Source of the DNA: Jannaschia sp. GRR-S6-38
GTDB lineage: Bacteria; Pseudomonadota; Alphaproteobacteria; Rhodobacterales; Rhodobacteraceae
Assembly: GCF_029853695.1 (NCBI RefSeq)
Contig: NZ_CP122537.1
Coordinates: forward strand, 2,811,501-2,875,500
Direction: 5' to 3'
DNA: 64,000 bases
Shown: positions 31,080-40,110 of the stretch, piece after piece
Layout: each line of letters begins with the position of its first letter
How positions within the stretch are numbered: position 1 is the first letter of the stretch
Program-made: the position numbers and the translations under genes
The notes under the pieces: model-generated
What the model was told of the DNA's origin: nothing
What the model saw: only the letters and a program-made list of their open reading frames with translations
Databases searched by the model: none

Positions 31080-31952
31080 TCAGCCGCGGCCCCTCGCGTT
31101 CAAGCGCGGCAGCATCGCGCTGAAATCCCGACCCCTGCCGTCCTCATGCTCCACGAAGGCGGCGTATTCGCGCGTCGCCGCGGCGCCCATCGGCGTGGGG
31201 CAGTCGACCGCCTCCGCCGCCTGCTGGCTCAGCCGCAGGTCCTTGAGCATCAGATCGGCCGCGAAGCCGGGTGTGTAGTCGTTGTCGGCGGGCGATTTCG
31301 GACCCACGCCCGGCGCGGGACAATAGGTGTTCATCGACCAGCTGGACCCCGACGAGGTCGAGACGACGTCGAACATCGCCTGCCGATCGAGCCCCAGCTT
31401 GTCGGCCAGCGCGAAGGCCTCGCAGGTGGCGACCATCGTCGCGCCGAGGATCATGTTGTTGCAGATCTTCGCCGCCTGCCCGTTGCCCGCCGGCCCGCAA
31501 TGCACGGTGCGCCCGCCCATCACGTCGAGCAGCGGCGCGGCCGCCGCCAGCGCCGCCGCCGTGCCGCCCACCATGAAGGTCAGCGTCCCCGCATCCGCGC
31601 CGCCGATCCCGCCCGAGACCGGCGCGTCGAGCGCGCCCAGACCGCGGGCCTCGGCCATCGCGGCAACGGCGCGGGCGGAGGCCACGTCGACGGTCGAGCA
31701 ATCGAGAAGCGTCGCGCCCTCCGCCATCGCCGGGATCACCTCCTCGGCGACGGCGCGCAGGATCTCGCCATTGGGCAGCATGGTGACGACCACCTCCGCC
31801 CCGTCCACCGCCGCGGCGGCGCTGTCGGCCGGGGTCACGCCCTCGGGCGCGGGGGCGGCGGTGTCGTAGCCGGTGACCGCGTGGCCCGCGCGGGCGAGGT
31901 TGCGGGCCATGGGCGCGCCCATGTTGCCCAATCCGATGAATGCGACCTTCAT
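31080..31952 (-). CDS. mmsB: 3-hydroxyisobutyrate dehydrogenase
   Basis: A 290-residue NAD-dependent enzyme oxidising 3-hydroxyisobutyrate to methylmalonate semialdehyde in valine breakdown. N-terminal cofactor motif VAFIGLGNMGAPMARNL, substrate-binding DAPVSGGIGGA, catalytic Lys in GNGQAAKICNNM, and C-terminal KDLRLSQQAAE are all present. The start overlaps the stop of the hydrolase gene by four bases (ATGA), showing translational coupling in the same operon. Confidence 0.95.
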   Translation of the reverse strand: MKVAFIGLGNMGAPMARNLARAGHAVTGYDTAAPAPEGVTPADSAAAAVDGAEVVVTMLPNGEILRAVAEEVIPAMAEGATLLDCSTVDVASARAVAAMAEARGLGALDAPVSGGIGGADAGTLTFMVGGTAAALAAAAPLLDVMGGRTVHCGPAGNGQAAKICNNMILGATMVATCEAFALADKLGLDRQAMFDVVSTSSGSSWSMNTYCPAPGVGPKSPADNDYTPGFAADLMLKDLRLSQQAAEAVDCPTPMGAAATREYAAFVEHEDGRGRDFSAMLPRLNARGRG

Positions 31953-32992
31953 GGCGTCTCCTCCAGTTGCAGGGCGTCGGGCCCCAGCGGCATCAGCATG
32001 CGCGACACGTCGAGCGGTGGCACGGCGTCGGGGCCGGAATGCCGCCAGCGCGGGCTGCGGTCCTTGTCGATGATCTGCGCGCGGATGCCCTCGACGAAAT
32101 CGGCATGTTCCAGCGCGCGGAAGGTAAAGCGGTATTCGAGGCCCAGCGCCTGCTCGATCGTGGGATCGTCGCCCAGCCGGTGCAGCATCTCGACGGCGCA
32201 GGCCATCGAGAGGGGCGAATTGCGTGCGAGCGCGGCGCGTGCCTCTTCGGCCAGCGCGCCTTCGGCGCCCTGCAGCGCGCGCCAGATATCGCCCAGCGTG
32301 TCGCCCGCGAAGAGCGTGTCGATCTGGGTCCGCGCGGCGGCCAAGGGGGCCTCCGGCGGCGCGGAGGCCGCCGCATCCACCGCCGCGGGCGCGCCCGTCT
32401 CGATCAGCCGGGCCTTCAGCGCGTCCCAGCCCTCGGGCACGAAATAGTCGGCGAAGCCCGCATGGATCGCGTCGCCCGGGCCCATCCGCGCGCCTGTCGC
32501 CGCGAGATACTCGCCTAGCCGCCCCGGCGCGCGGGCCAGGATCAGCGAGCCGCCCACGTCGGGCACCAGCCCGATGCCGCATTCCGGCATGGCGATGCGC
32601 GAGATCGCGTCCACGATCCGGTGCGACCCGTGGCAGCCCACGCCCACGCCGCCGCCCATGGTGAAGCCGTGCAGGAAGGTCACCACGGGCTTCGGGAAAT
32701 GGAAGAGCTTGGCGTTCATCCGGTATTCGTCCGCCCAGAAGCGCCGGCCGTAATCGTAGCGCCCCTCGGTCCCGGCGCGGTGCATCTGGGCGATGTCGCC
32801 GCCGGCGCAGAAGGCGCGGCCCGGCGCGCCATCGATCAGCACCAGCGCGACCGCCGCGTCGTCGCGCCAGGCGTCCAGCGCGGCCTCGATGGCGAGGCAC
32901 ATCTCCCAGCTCAGCGCGTTCAGCACGTCGGGCCGGTTCAGCGTGATGCGGCCCGCACGGCCCTCGATGCGGATGTCGATCTCGGAACTCAT
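31949..32992 (-). CDS. 3-hydroxyisobutyryl-CoA hydrolase (enoyl-CoA hydratase fold)
   Basis: A 347-residue crotonase-fold protein. Its length, GGDIAQMHRAG oxyanion segment, GFTMGGGVGVGCHGSHRI and MPECGIGLVPDVGGS match the HIBYL-CoA hydrolase branch rather than the 260-residue hydratases. It releases 3-hydroxyisobutyrate from its CoA ester, the step between hydratase and MmsB in valine catabolism. It lies between the acyl-CoA dehydrogenase and mmsB on one strand. A distinct 2-methylacyl hydratase gene is not seen here. Confidence 0.9.
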   Translation of the reverse strand: MSSEIDIRIEGRAGRITLNRPDVLNALSWEMCLAIEAALDAWRDDAAVALVLIDGAPGRAFCAGGDIAQMHRAGTEGRYDYGRRFWADEYRMNAKLFHFPKPVVTFLHGFTMGGGVGVGCHGSHRIVDAISRIAMPECGIGLVPDVGGSLILARAPGRLGEYLAATGARMGPGDAIHAGFADYFVPEGWDALKARLIETGAPAAVDAAASAPPEAPLAAARTQIDTLFAGDTLGDIWRALQGAEGALAEEARAALARNSPLSMACAVEMLHRLGDDPTIEQALGLEYRFTFRALEHADFVEGIRAQIIDKDRSPRWRHSGPDAVPPLDVSRMLMPLGPDALQLEETP

Positions 32993-33032
32993 GGCCCAGC
33001 CTCATCATGGGTCCGGAAATACTTCGGGGGGC

Positions 33033-33053
33033 CCGGGGGGCGGCGCCCCCCGG
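33033..33053. repeat. GC palindrome, possible extragenic repeat element
   Basis: A perfect palindrome CCGGGGGGCG-G-CGCCCCCCGG lies in the 94-base gap between the acyl-CoA dehydrogenase and the hydrolase gene, next to GGAAATACTTCGGGGGG. It looks like a REP-type element; this cannot be shown from one copy. Confidence 0.4.
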
Positions 33054-33086
33054 CGGGTCGGCGCGGCGAAGACGCGCCGAGACGGC

Positions 33087-34226
33087 TCACGCCGCCAGCA
33101 TCTGCCGCGCCACGATCAGGCGCATGATCTCGTTGGTGCCCTCGAGGATCTGGTGCACCCGCAGGTCGCGCACCAGCTTCTCGATCCCGTAATCGCCGAG
33201 ATAGCCGTAGCCGCCATGCAGCTGCAGGCAGCCGTCGACGACCTCGGACCCGGCCTCGGTGACGAATTTCTTGGCCATGGCGCAGAACTTGGTCGCGTCC
33301 GGCGCGCCCTTGTCGAGCTTCCACGCCGCCTGGCGCAGGAAGGTGCGCGCGGCCTGCAGCTCGATCTCCATCTCGGCGAGGCGGAACTGGGTGTTCTGGA
33401 ACTCGGCGAGGCTCTGGCCGAAGGCCTTGCGTTCGCGCACGTAATCGACCGTCTGGTCCAGCGCCTGTTGCGCGGCGCCCAAGGAGCAGGCCGCGATGTT
33501 GAGGCGGCCGCCGTCGAGCCCGGCCATGGCGTAGCGGAAGCCGTGGCCGTCTTCGCCCAGGAGGTTGCCCAGCGGCGTGGGGCAGTCGTCGAACTGGACC
33601 TGCCGGGTGGGCTGCGCCCGCCAGCCCATCTTGTCCTCGAGCCCGCCGAAGGACAGGCCCTCCGCGCCGTCCTCGACCACGAAGGCGCTGATGCCCTTGG
33701 GACCCGCGTCGCCCGAGCGGGCCATGACGATATAGGCGTCCGAATAGCCGCCGCCCGAGATGAAGGCCTTGGTGCCGGTCAGCCGCCAGGCGTCGTTGGT
33801 CTTGACCGCCCGGGTCTTCAGCGCCGCCGCGTCGGAGCCCGAGCCGGGCTCGGTCAGGCAATAGGAGAAGAAGGTCTCGCAGGTCAGCGCCTTGGGCAGG
33901 TATTTCGCCTTCAGCTCCTCCGAGCCGAAGCCGTCGATCATCTTGGCGCACATGTTGTGGATCGACAGGAAGGCGGCGGTCGAGGGGCAGGCCTGGCTCA
34001 GCGCCTCGAAGACCAGGGTGGCGTCGAGGCGGCTGAGCCCCGCGCCGCCCGACGCCTCGGAGACGTAGAGCCCGCCGAAGCCCAGCTCGGCCAGCTTGGG
34101 CCAGAGCGCCTTGGGGATGTCGCCTGCCGCTTCCCAGTCGCGGGCATGGGGCGCGATTTCGGACCGGCCGACATCGCGGGCCATGTCGAAGATGGCCTGG
34201 CTTTCCTCGGAAAGTGCGAAATCCAT
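33087..34226 (-). CDS. acyl-CoA dehydrogenase, probably isobutyryl-CoA specific
   Basis: A 379-residue flavoenzyme that introduces a 2,3 double bond into acyl-CoA. Landmarks: YCLTEPGSGSDAA (FAD/substrate), MGWRAQPTRQVQF, RKAFGQSLAEFQ, and the catalytic-base region LRVHQILEGTNEIMRL. The position directly upstream of HIBYL-CoA hydrolase and mmsB argues for isobutyryl-CoA dehydrogenase in valine degradation. Electrons would pass to ETF. An ATG at 34226 follows GGGAGGGA. Confidence 0.92.
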   Translation of the reverse strand: MDFALSEESQAIFDMARDVGRSEIAPHARDWEAAGDIPKALWPKLAELGFGGLYVSEASGGAGLSRLDATLVFEALSQACPSTAAFLSIHNMCAKMIDGFGSEELKAKYLPKALTCETFFSYCLTEPGSGSDAAALKTRAVKTNDAWRLTGTKAFISGGGYSDAYIVMARSGDAGPKGISAFVVEDGAEGLSFGGLEDKMGWRAQPTRQVQFDDCPTPLGNLLGEDGHGFRYAMAGLDGGRLNIAACSLGAAQQALDQTVDYVRERKAFGQSLAEFQNTQFRLAEMEIELQAARTFLRQAAWKLDKGAPDATKFCAMAKKFVTEAGSEVVDGCLQLHGGYGYLGDYGIEKLVRDLRVHQILEGTNEIMRLIVARQMLAA

Positions 34227-34330
34227 CACCCGGTCCCTCCCGTGACCTGATTTGAACACCCGTTCAATTAGCGCCGCGGGGGCGGCCCTGTCAAAGGCGG
34301 ATGCGGCCGCGGCGGCGCGGCGCCGCAGCG

Positions 34331-35458
34331 CTAGAGATCGGCGCCGAAGGTCTCGACCAGATGGGCCACGACTGCGCGGCCGGCATCGGTCTTGTCCGCG
34401 CCGTCCGCGCGCGCGGCCTCGAAGATCTCGCGCTGGCGGTCGGCGGCGTTGCCGCCGCGGGCGATGTCGCGGGCGCGGGCCACCTCGGCGGTGCAGCCCA
34501 GCGCCTCGGCATCCTCGGCGATTAGCTCCAGCCATTCCTCGACGAGATCGGGCAGTGGGACGATCTGCCGGCGGCCGAAATCGATCAGCCCGCCGCGCAC
34601 GCCGTGGCGCATCGCGCGCCAGCGGTTCTCGTCGATCAGGAACCGGTCGTAGACGCGCCAGCGCTGGTTCGCCTGCCGCAGCCGCCAGAGCCGCCGCATC
34701 GTCGCCTGCACCAGCGCGGCCAGCGTCAGCGTGGTCTCGAGCCGCGGAGAGACGTCGCAGATCCGCGTCTCGACGGTCGGGAAATTGTCCGAGGGGCGCA
34801 GGTCCCACCAGATCTTCGTGCCGTCCTCGATCACGCCCAGCTCGACCAGCGTCTCGACCGAGCGGCGCCAATCCGACCAGTTGGACAGCGTCGGCGGCAG
34901 CCCGGTGCGGGGCATGTTGTCGAAGACCGTCAGGCGGTAGCTGTCGAGCCCGGTCTCGTCGCCCTGCCAGAAGGGCGAGGAGGCCGAGAGCGCCAGCAGG
35001 TGGGGCAGGAAATAGGCGAATTGCGCCATCAGGTCGATGCGGGTCTCCTCGTCGACGATGCCGACATGGACATGCATGCCGCAGATCAGCATCCGCTCGG
35101 CCACGGCCTGCAGGTCGCGGGCGAGTTCGCGGTAGCGGTCCTTCGGGGTGAAATGCTGGTCGCGCCAGTCCGAGAACGGGTGGCAGGAGGCGGCGATGGG
35201 GGCGAGCCCGTGCTGGCCCGCCAGCTCGGCCACCGTGGCGCGCAGGCGTTTGAGATCGTCGCGCGCCTCGCCCACATTCGCGCAGACGCCGGTGCCGACC
35301 TCGATCTGGCATTGCAGGAATTCGGGGCTGACTTGGCTGCCCAGCCGGTCGGACGCCGCCTCCATCAGCGCGTCGGGCGCCTCGACCAGCGCGCCGGTTT
35401 CGGGGTCGACGAGGAGGTATTCCTCCTCGATCCCGATGGTGAAGTCAGGCTCGGACAT
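34331..35458 (-). CDS. carboxylate-amine ligase, YbdK family (GCS2)
   Basis: A 375-residue glutamate-cysteine-ligase type 2 family protein. N-terminal [26 protein letters not shown] with metal ligands, [13 protein letters not shown] and [17 protein letters not shown] match the YbdK group. In E. coli YbdK has weak gamma-glutamylcysteine synthetase activity; its true product is unknown. The ATG at 35458 has a GGGAGCG site. It lies between a transpeptidase and valine-catabolism genes on the same strand, without an obvious functional link. Confidence 0.9.
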   Translation of the reverse strand: MSEPDFTIGIEEEYLLVDPETGALVEAPDALMEAASDRLGSQVSPEFLQCQIEVGTGVCANVGEARDDLKRLRATVAELAGQHGLAPIAASCHPFSDWRDQHFTPKDRYRELARDLQAVAERMLICGMHVHVGIVDEETRIDLMAQFAYFLPHLLALSASSPFWQGDETGLDSYRLTVFDNMPRTGLPPTLSNWSDWRRSVETLVELGVIEDGTKIWWDLRPSDNFPTVETRICDVSPRLETTLTLAALVQATMRRLWRLRQANQRWRVYDRFLIDENRWRAMRHGVRGGLIDFGRRQIVPLPDLVEEWLELIAEDAEALGCTAEVARARDIARGGNAADRQREIFEAARADGADKTDAGRAVVAHLVETFGADL

Positions 35459-35536
35459 CGCGCTCCCCCTCTTGGAGGGAGCAGGATGGCCATTCACGCG
35501 GCGGCGGCAAGCGTCAATTCCGCCGCGCACCGTGGG

Positions 35537-36112
35537 TTAGATCACGCGGACCTGCGTGCCGATGGGCGTCAGCGCGAAGAGCTCGGCGATCTTCTCGTTG
35601 TAAAGGCCGATGCAGCCCGAGGAGGACCGGCGACCGATCTTGCGCGTGTCATGCGTGCCGTGGATCAGGTAGGCGGGCCAGCTGAGATACATGGCATGCG
35701 TGCCCAGCGGGTTGCCGGGTCCGGCCTCCATGAAATCGGGCAGCGTGGGGTCGCGCTCGCGCATGGCGGCGGTGGGGGTCCAAGTCGGGCCGACCTTCTT
35801 GCGCACGATCTCTGTATAGCCGCGACGGGTCAGCTCGTCCGACATCGGCACGGAGGTCGGGTAGAGACGGTAATCCGAGCCGTCGCCCGACCAGAAATGC
35901 AGCGCGCGGCTGTTGGTGTCGCAGATGATGGTGGCCTTCCCCAGCCCGTCGAAATGCTCGCGCCAGTCGATCATCTCGAAGCTGGAGGTGTTGCGGCGGG
36001 CGATGTCCTGCCCGATCGGCGCGAATTGCGCGAGGGCCGGACGGGCGAGCGCGGGGGCGGCGAGCGCCGCGGCGGCGCCCAGCATGAGGTTTCGGCGTGT
36101 GCTGTGGGTCAT
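35537..36112 (-). CDS. L,D-transpeptidase (YkuD domain)
   Basis: A 191-residue exported protein with a twin-arginine-like signal (STRRNLMLGAAAALAAPA). The YkuD catalytic pattern is IHGTHDTRKIGRRSSSGCIG, with His, the S-S-G-C nucleophile Cys near the C-terminus, and IGLYNEKIAELF after it. Such enzymes form 3-3 peptidoglycan cross-links or attach outer-membrane proteins to the wall in the periplasm. A tryptophan-lined pocket is suggested by DWREHF and FWSGDGSDYRLYPTS. It has 217 featureless bases upstream. Confidence 0.93.
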   Translation of the reverse strand: MTHSTRRNLMLGAAAALAAPALARPALAQFAPIGQDIARRNTSSFEMIDWREHFDGLGKATIICDTNSRALHFWSGDGSDYRLYPTSVPMSDELTRRGYTEIVRKKVGPTWTPTAAMRERDPTLPDFMEAGPGNPLGTHAMYLSWPAYLIHGTHDTRKIGRRSSSGCIGLYNEKIAELFALTPIGTQVRVI

Positions 36113-36329
36113 CGGTTACTGCTCCGAAATTTTCGCTCTGCTAGCAGCGACGCGCCCGTCGTGGAAGGGCCGCGCCGTTCACATCTTCGCGGGCGGGGAC
36201 GTCGGCGCCGCCCCGCCGACGGGCCGCGCCTCCGCCGCCCGCCTTAGTCGTTCCGCTTGGGCCGGCATCGCGCCCGTTCCGCGCCGGGAGTGACTGGCCG
36301 GAGCCCCGACGCGCCGTCGGGGGGCCGGA

Positions 36330-36662
36330 TCAACTCGAGGACAGGCTGCCGGTCATGCGCGGGTGGAACTTGCAGAAATACGCGGCATCCCCGCGGAAAT
36401 CGACGGTCACCAAGGCGGATTGCCCCGCCTGAAGCGCGCCGGTGTCGAAGAGGCCCGCCTGCGTCGAGGTCGCGCTGTGCAGCGCGCCGTCGCGATTGGT
36501 GAAGGTCACCGTGTCGCCGGGGGCGACGGCCAGCGTGGCGGGGGTGAAGCGAAAATTCCGGATCGTGACTTCATGGCTGGCGGCCCGGGCCCGGGTCGCC
36601 ATCGTCGCGGCCAGCGGCAGAGCGGCGGCGGCGGTCAAAACGTTGCGGCGGGTGAGTGTCAT
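36330..36662 (-). CDS. cupredoxin (pseudoazurin/amicyanin-like)
   Basis: A 110-residue exported copper protein with a twin-arginine-like signal (LTRRNVLTAAAALPLAA). The mature domain of about 82 residues has the type-1 copper ligands: His in GALHSATS, then Cys, His and Met in YFCKFHPRMTG. Spacing C-x2-H-x2-M matches short-loop amicyanin/plastocyanin types. It probably shuttles electrons in the periplasm. It starts 80 bases after mmsA and could be cotranscribed, though its role there is unclear. Confidence 0.9.
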   Translation of the reverse strand: MTLTRRNVLTAAAALPLAATMATRARAASHEVTIRNFRFTPATLAVAPGDTVTFTNRDGALHSATSTQAGLFDTGALQAGQSALVTVDFRGDAAYFCKFHPRMTGSLSSS

Positions 36663-36742
36663 GGGAGGGATCCTTTCCGGTTGCCCGGCGTCATCCTCCT
36701 CTTCCCGCCGCGACCGATCAACCGCCGCCACGCGATCGTGAC

Positions 36743-38239
36743 CTACTCCATCACGGGGATCGAGAACTCGCCGCCTTCCTTGATGCCCGAGGGCCAGCGC
36801 GCGGTGACCGTCTTGGTGCGGGTGTAGAAGCGGAAGGCATCGGGGCCATGCTGGTTGAGATCGCCGAACATGGATTTCTTCCAGCCGCCGAAGGTGTGGT
36901 AGGCCAGCGGCACCGGGATCGGCACGTTGACGCCCACCATGCCCACGTTCACGCGCTTGGCGAAGTCGCGCGCGGCGTCTCCGTCGCGGGTGAAGATCGC
37001 GGTGCCGTTGCCGTATTCGTGGTCCATGGCGAGGCCCAGCGCCTCCTCGTAGGTCTGCGCGCGCACGCAGGAGAGTACGGGGCCGAAGATCTCCTTCTGG
37101 TAGATCTCCATGTCCTTCGTCACGCGGTCGAACAGATGCGCGCCCACGAAGAAGCCGTCCTCGTAACCCTGCATCTTGAAGTCGCGCCCGTTGACGACGA
37201 GCTCGGCGCCCGCGTCGATGCCGGACTGGATCAGGCGGTGGATGTTCTCCTTCGCCGCGGCCGTCACCACGGGGCCGAAATCGACGTCGTTGCCGGCGGT
37301 GTAAGGGCCGACCTTCAGCGCCTCGACGCGCGGGACCAGCTTCTCGATCAGGCGGTCGGCGGTCTCCTCGCCCACGGGCACGGCGACCGAGATCGCCATG
37401 CAGCGCTCGCCCGCCGCACCGTAGCCCGCGCCGACCAGCGCGTCGGCGGCCTGGTCCATGTCGGCATCGGGCATGATGATCATGTGGTTCTTCGCGCCGC
37501 CGAAGCATTGCGCGCGCTTGCCGTTCGCGGAGGCGCGCTCGTAGATATAGGCGGCGATTGGGGTGGAGCCGACGAAGCCCACCGACTGGATGACCGGGTG
37601 GTCGAGGATCGCGTCCACCGCTTCCTTGTCGCCGTTCACGACCTGCAGGATGCCCTTGGGCAGGCCCGCCTCCTCCATCAGCGCGGCCAGCATCAGCGGC
37701 ACCGACGGGTCGCGCTCGGAGGGCTTCAGGATGAAGGCGTTGCCGCAGGCGATGGCGGGCGCGAACATCCACATCGGGATCATGGCGGGGAAGTTGAAGG
37801 GCGTTATGCCCGCGGTGACGCCCAGCGGCTGGCGCATGGAATACATGTCGATGCCGGGGCCCGCGCTGTCGGTGAACTCGCCCTTCAGATGATGCGGCGC
37901 GCCGATGCAGAACTCGACGACTTCGAGGCCCCGCTGCACGTCGCCGGCGGCATCGGGCAGGGTCTTGCCGTGCTCGCGCGACAGCGCCTCGGCCAGCTTG
38001 TCCATGTCGCGGTTCAGCAGGTCGACGAATTTCATCAGCACGCGAGCGCGGCGCTGCGGGTTGGTCGCGGCCCAGGCGGGCTGGGCCGCCTCGGCGATGG
38101 CGACCGCGCGGTCGAGCTCGTCCTTAGAGGCAAGCGCGACCTGCGCCTGCACCTCGCCAGTGGCGGGGTTGAAGACATCCGCGCGGCGGCCCGCGCCCGC
38201 GGCCTCCGCGCCGTCGATCCAATGTCCGATCTGTTGCAT
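36743..38239 (-). CDS. mmsA: methylmalonate-semialdehyde dehydrogenase (CoA-acylating)
   Basis: A 498-residue aldehyde dehydrogenase converting methylmalonate or malonate semialdehyde to propionyl-CoA or acetyl-CoA with NAD. Diagnostic motifs: ITPFNFPAMIPMWMFA, KPSERDPSVP, FVGSTPIA, GAKNHMIIMPDAD and the catalytic Cys in AAGERCMAIS. The C-terminus FYTRTKTVTARWP is typical of MmsA. It completes the valine pathway with mmsB and the acyl-CoA dehydrogenase some 2.5-7 kb away on the same strand. A LysR gene diverges from it. Confidence 0.97.
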   Translation of the reverse strand: MQQIGHWIDGAEAAGAGRRADVFNPATGEVQAQVALASKDELDRAVAIAEAAQPAWAATNPQRRARVLMKFVDLLNRDMDKLAEALSREHGKTLPDAAGDVQRGLEVVEFCIGAPHHLKGEFTDSAGPGIDMYSMRQPLGVTAGITPFNFPAMIPMWMFAPAIACGNAFILKPSERDPSVPLMLAALMEEAGLPKGILQVVNGDKEAVDAILDHPVIQSVGFVGSTPIAAYIYERASANGKRAQCFGGAKNHMIIMPDADMDQAADALVGAGYGAAGERCMAISVAVPVGEETADRLIEKLVPRVEALKVGPYTAGNDVDFGPVVTAAAKENIHRLIQSGIDAGAELVVNGRDFKMQGYEDGFFVGAHLFDRVTKDMEIYQKEIFGPVLSCVRAQTYEEALGLAMDHEYGNGTAIFTRDGDAARDFAKRVNVGMVGVNVPIPVPLAYHTFGGWKKSMFGDLNQHGPDAFRFYTRTKTVTARWPSGIKEGGEFSIPVME

Positions 38240-38347
38240 GGCATCCTCCCAGAAAGCATCCGCCGCGGAGGTTACGCGCTGGATGGCGGCGGAAACAGAG
38301 ACGATCCCGCTGGACCGTCTTGCGGTTTTGTCGGTACGTATGGGCGT

Positions 38348-39235
38348 ATGGACTGGGACGACCTGCGAATTTTCCTGAGCGTCGCGCGCGCGGGCAGCCT
38401 GACCGAGGCGGCGCGTGGGCTGCGGCTGGATCCCGCCACGCTGAGCCGCCGGGTGCGACGGCTGGAGGCCGCGGCGGGCGCGGCGCTCTTCGTGAAATCG
38501 CCGCAGGGCTATGCGCTGACTGGGGCGGGGCAGGGGCTGATGCCGCATGCCGAGGCGATGGAGGCAGGGGCCCGCGCGGGCCGCGCGGCGCTGTCGGGGC
38601 CCGCGAAGCTGGCCGGCCGGGTCCGGATCGGCGCGCCGGACGGCATCGGCAGCCACGTCCTGCCGCAGGTCTGCGCGGGCCTGCGCCGCGACCATCCCGA
38701 CCTCGCCTTCGACATCGTCGCGTTGCCGCGGCTGCTGGACCTGTCGCGGCGCGAGGCGGATATGGCGATCACCGTCTCTGCGCCCGCGGCGGGGCGGCTG
38801 ATCGTGCGGCGCATCTGCGACTACCGGCTCGGGCTCGCGGCGCATCGCGACTGGCTGGCCGCGCACGGGCCGGTGACGCGCGACAGCCTGCGGGACGCGG
38901 ACCGGGTGGGATATATCCCGGACATGATCTTCGACCCCGATCTGGACCATCTGGGCGAGCTGGGGCTGGGCGCGCCGGATCTCGCCTCGAACTCAGCCAA
39001 CCTGCAATGGGCGCTGATCCGTGCCGGGGCCGGGGTGGGCGTGGTCCACGACTTCATGCGCGCCGCCGACCCGGCCGTGGTCCCGGTGCTGCCCGAGGCG
39101 GGGCTCAGCCGGGCCTTCCACCTGGTGCGCCATGCCGACACGACCGGCGCGCCCTTCGATGCGGTGGCCGACCTGCTGGCCGAGCGCATCCGCGTCGAGA
39201 TCGCCCGGCTGGAGGCGCGGGCAGCCGCCGCTTGA
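38348..39235 (+). CDS. LysR-family transcriptional regulator
   Basis: A 295-residue LysR protein. The winged helix-turn-helix occupies residues 1-60 (DDLRIFLSVARAGSLTEAAR, LDPATLSRRVRRLE) and the effector domain follows from about 90. It diverges from mmsA with 108 bases between the starts, so regulation of mmsA or valine catabolism is the obvious inference. I could not identify a clear T-N11-A operator. The frame is open upstream, but the HTH fixes the start at 38348. Confidence 0.9.
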   Translation: MDWDDLRIFLSVARAGSLTEAARGLRLDPATLSRRVRRLEAAAGAALFVKSPQGYALTGAGQGLMPHAEAMEAGARAGRAALSGPAKLAGRVRIGAPDGIGSHVLPQVCAGLRRDHPDLAFDIVALPRLLDLSRREADMAITVSAPAAGRLIVRRICDYRLGLAAHRDWLAAHGPVTRDSLRDADRVGYIPDMIFDPDLDHLGELGLGAPDLASNSANLQWALIRAGAGVGVVHDFMRAADPAVVPVLPEAGLSRAFHLVRHADTTGAPFDAVADLLAERIRVEIARLEARAAAA

Positions 39236-39289
39236 CTTGACGCGGCGTCGCGCGGACGCTGGCGGGACAAGCCAGATGGAGGTGGCCCC

Positions 39290-39727
39290 ATGTTCGTGAC
39301 GCAAATCCTCGCCTCGAAGGCCAATACCGGCGTGTTGACCATCGATCCGCAGGCCACCATCGCCGATGCGGTGGCCGAGCTGGGCGCGCGCAAGATCGGT
39401 GCGCTGGTGGTGTCGAAGGACGGGCGCCGCGCCGCGGGGATCCTGTCGGAGCGCGACATCGTCCGCGAGATGGGCCGCCAGGGCGGCGCGATGATGGACC
39501 GCAAAGTCTCCGAGTTGATGACCTCGGACGTGCAGACCTGCCGCCCGGGCGACGACGCTCAGGAGATCCTGACCCGCATGACCGCCGGACGCTTCCGCCA
39601 CATGCCGGTGGAGGAGGACGGGCTGCTGGTCGGGCTGATCTCGCTGGGCGACGTGGTCAAGGCGCGGCTGTCGGAGGTCTCGATGGAGAAGGACGCGCTG
39701 GAGCAGATGATCGGCGGCCATACCTGA
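39290..39727 (+). CDS. CBS-domain pair protein
   Basis: A 145-residue protein consisting of two CBS domains (about residues 8-65 and 75-130), recognisable from GVLTIDPQATIADAVAEL, GILSERDIVR, VSELMTSDVQTCRPGD and GLISLGDVVKARL. Stand-alone CBS pairs bind adenine nucleotides and act as energy sensors for partner enzymes. No partner domain is fused. A GGAGGTGG site precedes the ATG. It is followed after 37 bases by a short conserved gene and then coaD. Confidence 0.92.
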   Translation: MFVTQILASKANTGVLTIDPQATIADAVAELGARKIGALVVSKDGRRAAGILSERDIVREMGRQGGAMMDRKVSELMTSDVQTCRPGDDAQEILTRMTAGRFRHMPVEEDGLLVGLISLGDVVKARLSEVSMEKDALEQMIGGHT

Positions 39728-39764
39728 TCTGGACGCCCGCTCGCGCGGCCCCATCTTCGGCGCC

Positions 39765-40058
39765 ATGGACCGCGCCGCGCTGGAGGACCGCTGGAAGCAG
39801 CTGACGAACCGCGACCTGCCCGAGGCGGCGGGGCCCGGCTGGCCCGTGCATCTGAACCATTGCTTCCAGCGCATCCTGCTGGATCACGCGACCGGCGGCG
39901 TCTGGTACGACGCGATCCCCAGGCGCCCCGCCTATGCCCATGCCCCCGACGACGTGCTGGCCCGCGCCGTGGCGCTGGGCGAGGCGGTGCTGGCGGGGCG
40001 GGCCGATCTGGACGCGCTGAACCGGCGGAGCCTGCGCTGGCGCGGCAAGGCCGGTTGA
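39765..40058 (+). CDS. conserved small protein of unknown function
   Basis: A 97-residue soluble protein rich in Trp and His (PGWPVHLNHCFQRILLDHA, GGVWYDAIPRRPAYAHAP). No signal peptide or membrane helix. The conserved aromatic pattern suggests a real gene and a compact fold. I do not recognise a characterised family. Position between the CBS gene and coaD on the same strand suggests cotranscription with one of them. Confidence 0.65.
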   Translation: MDRAALEDRWKQLTNRDLPEAAGPGWPVHLNHCFQRILLDHATGGVWYDAIPRRPAYAHAPDDVLARAVALGEAVLAGRADLDALNRRSLRWRGKAG

Positions 40059-40110
40059 TCCGCGGGCGGGGCCGTGCCACGCAGGACGCAACAATCTTGC
40101 GGGGGCACCC

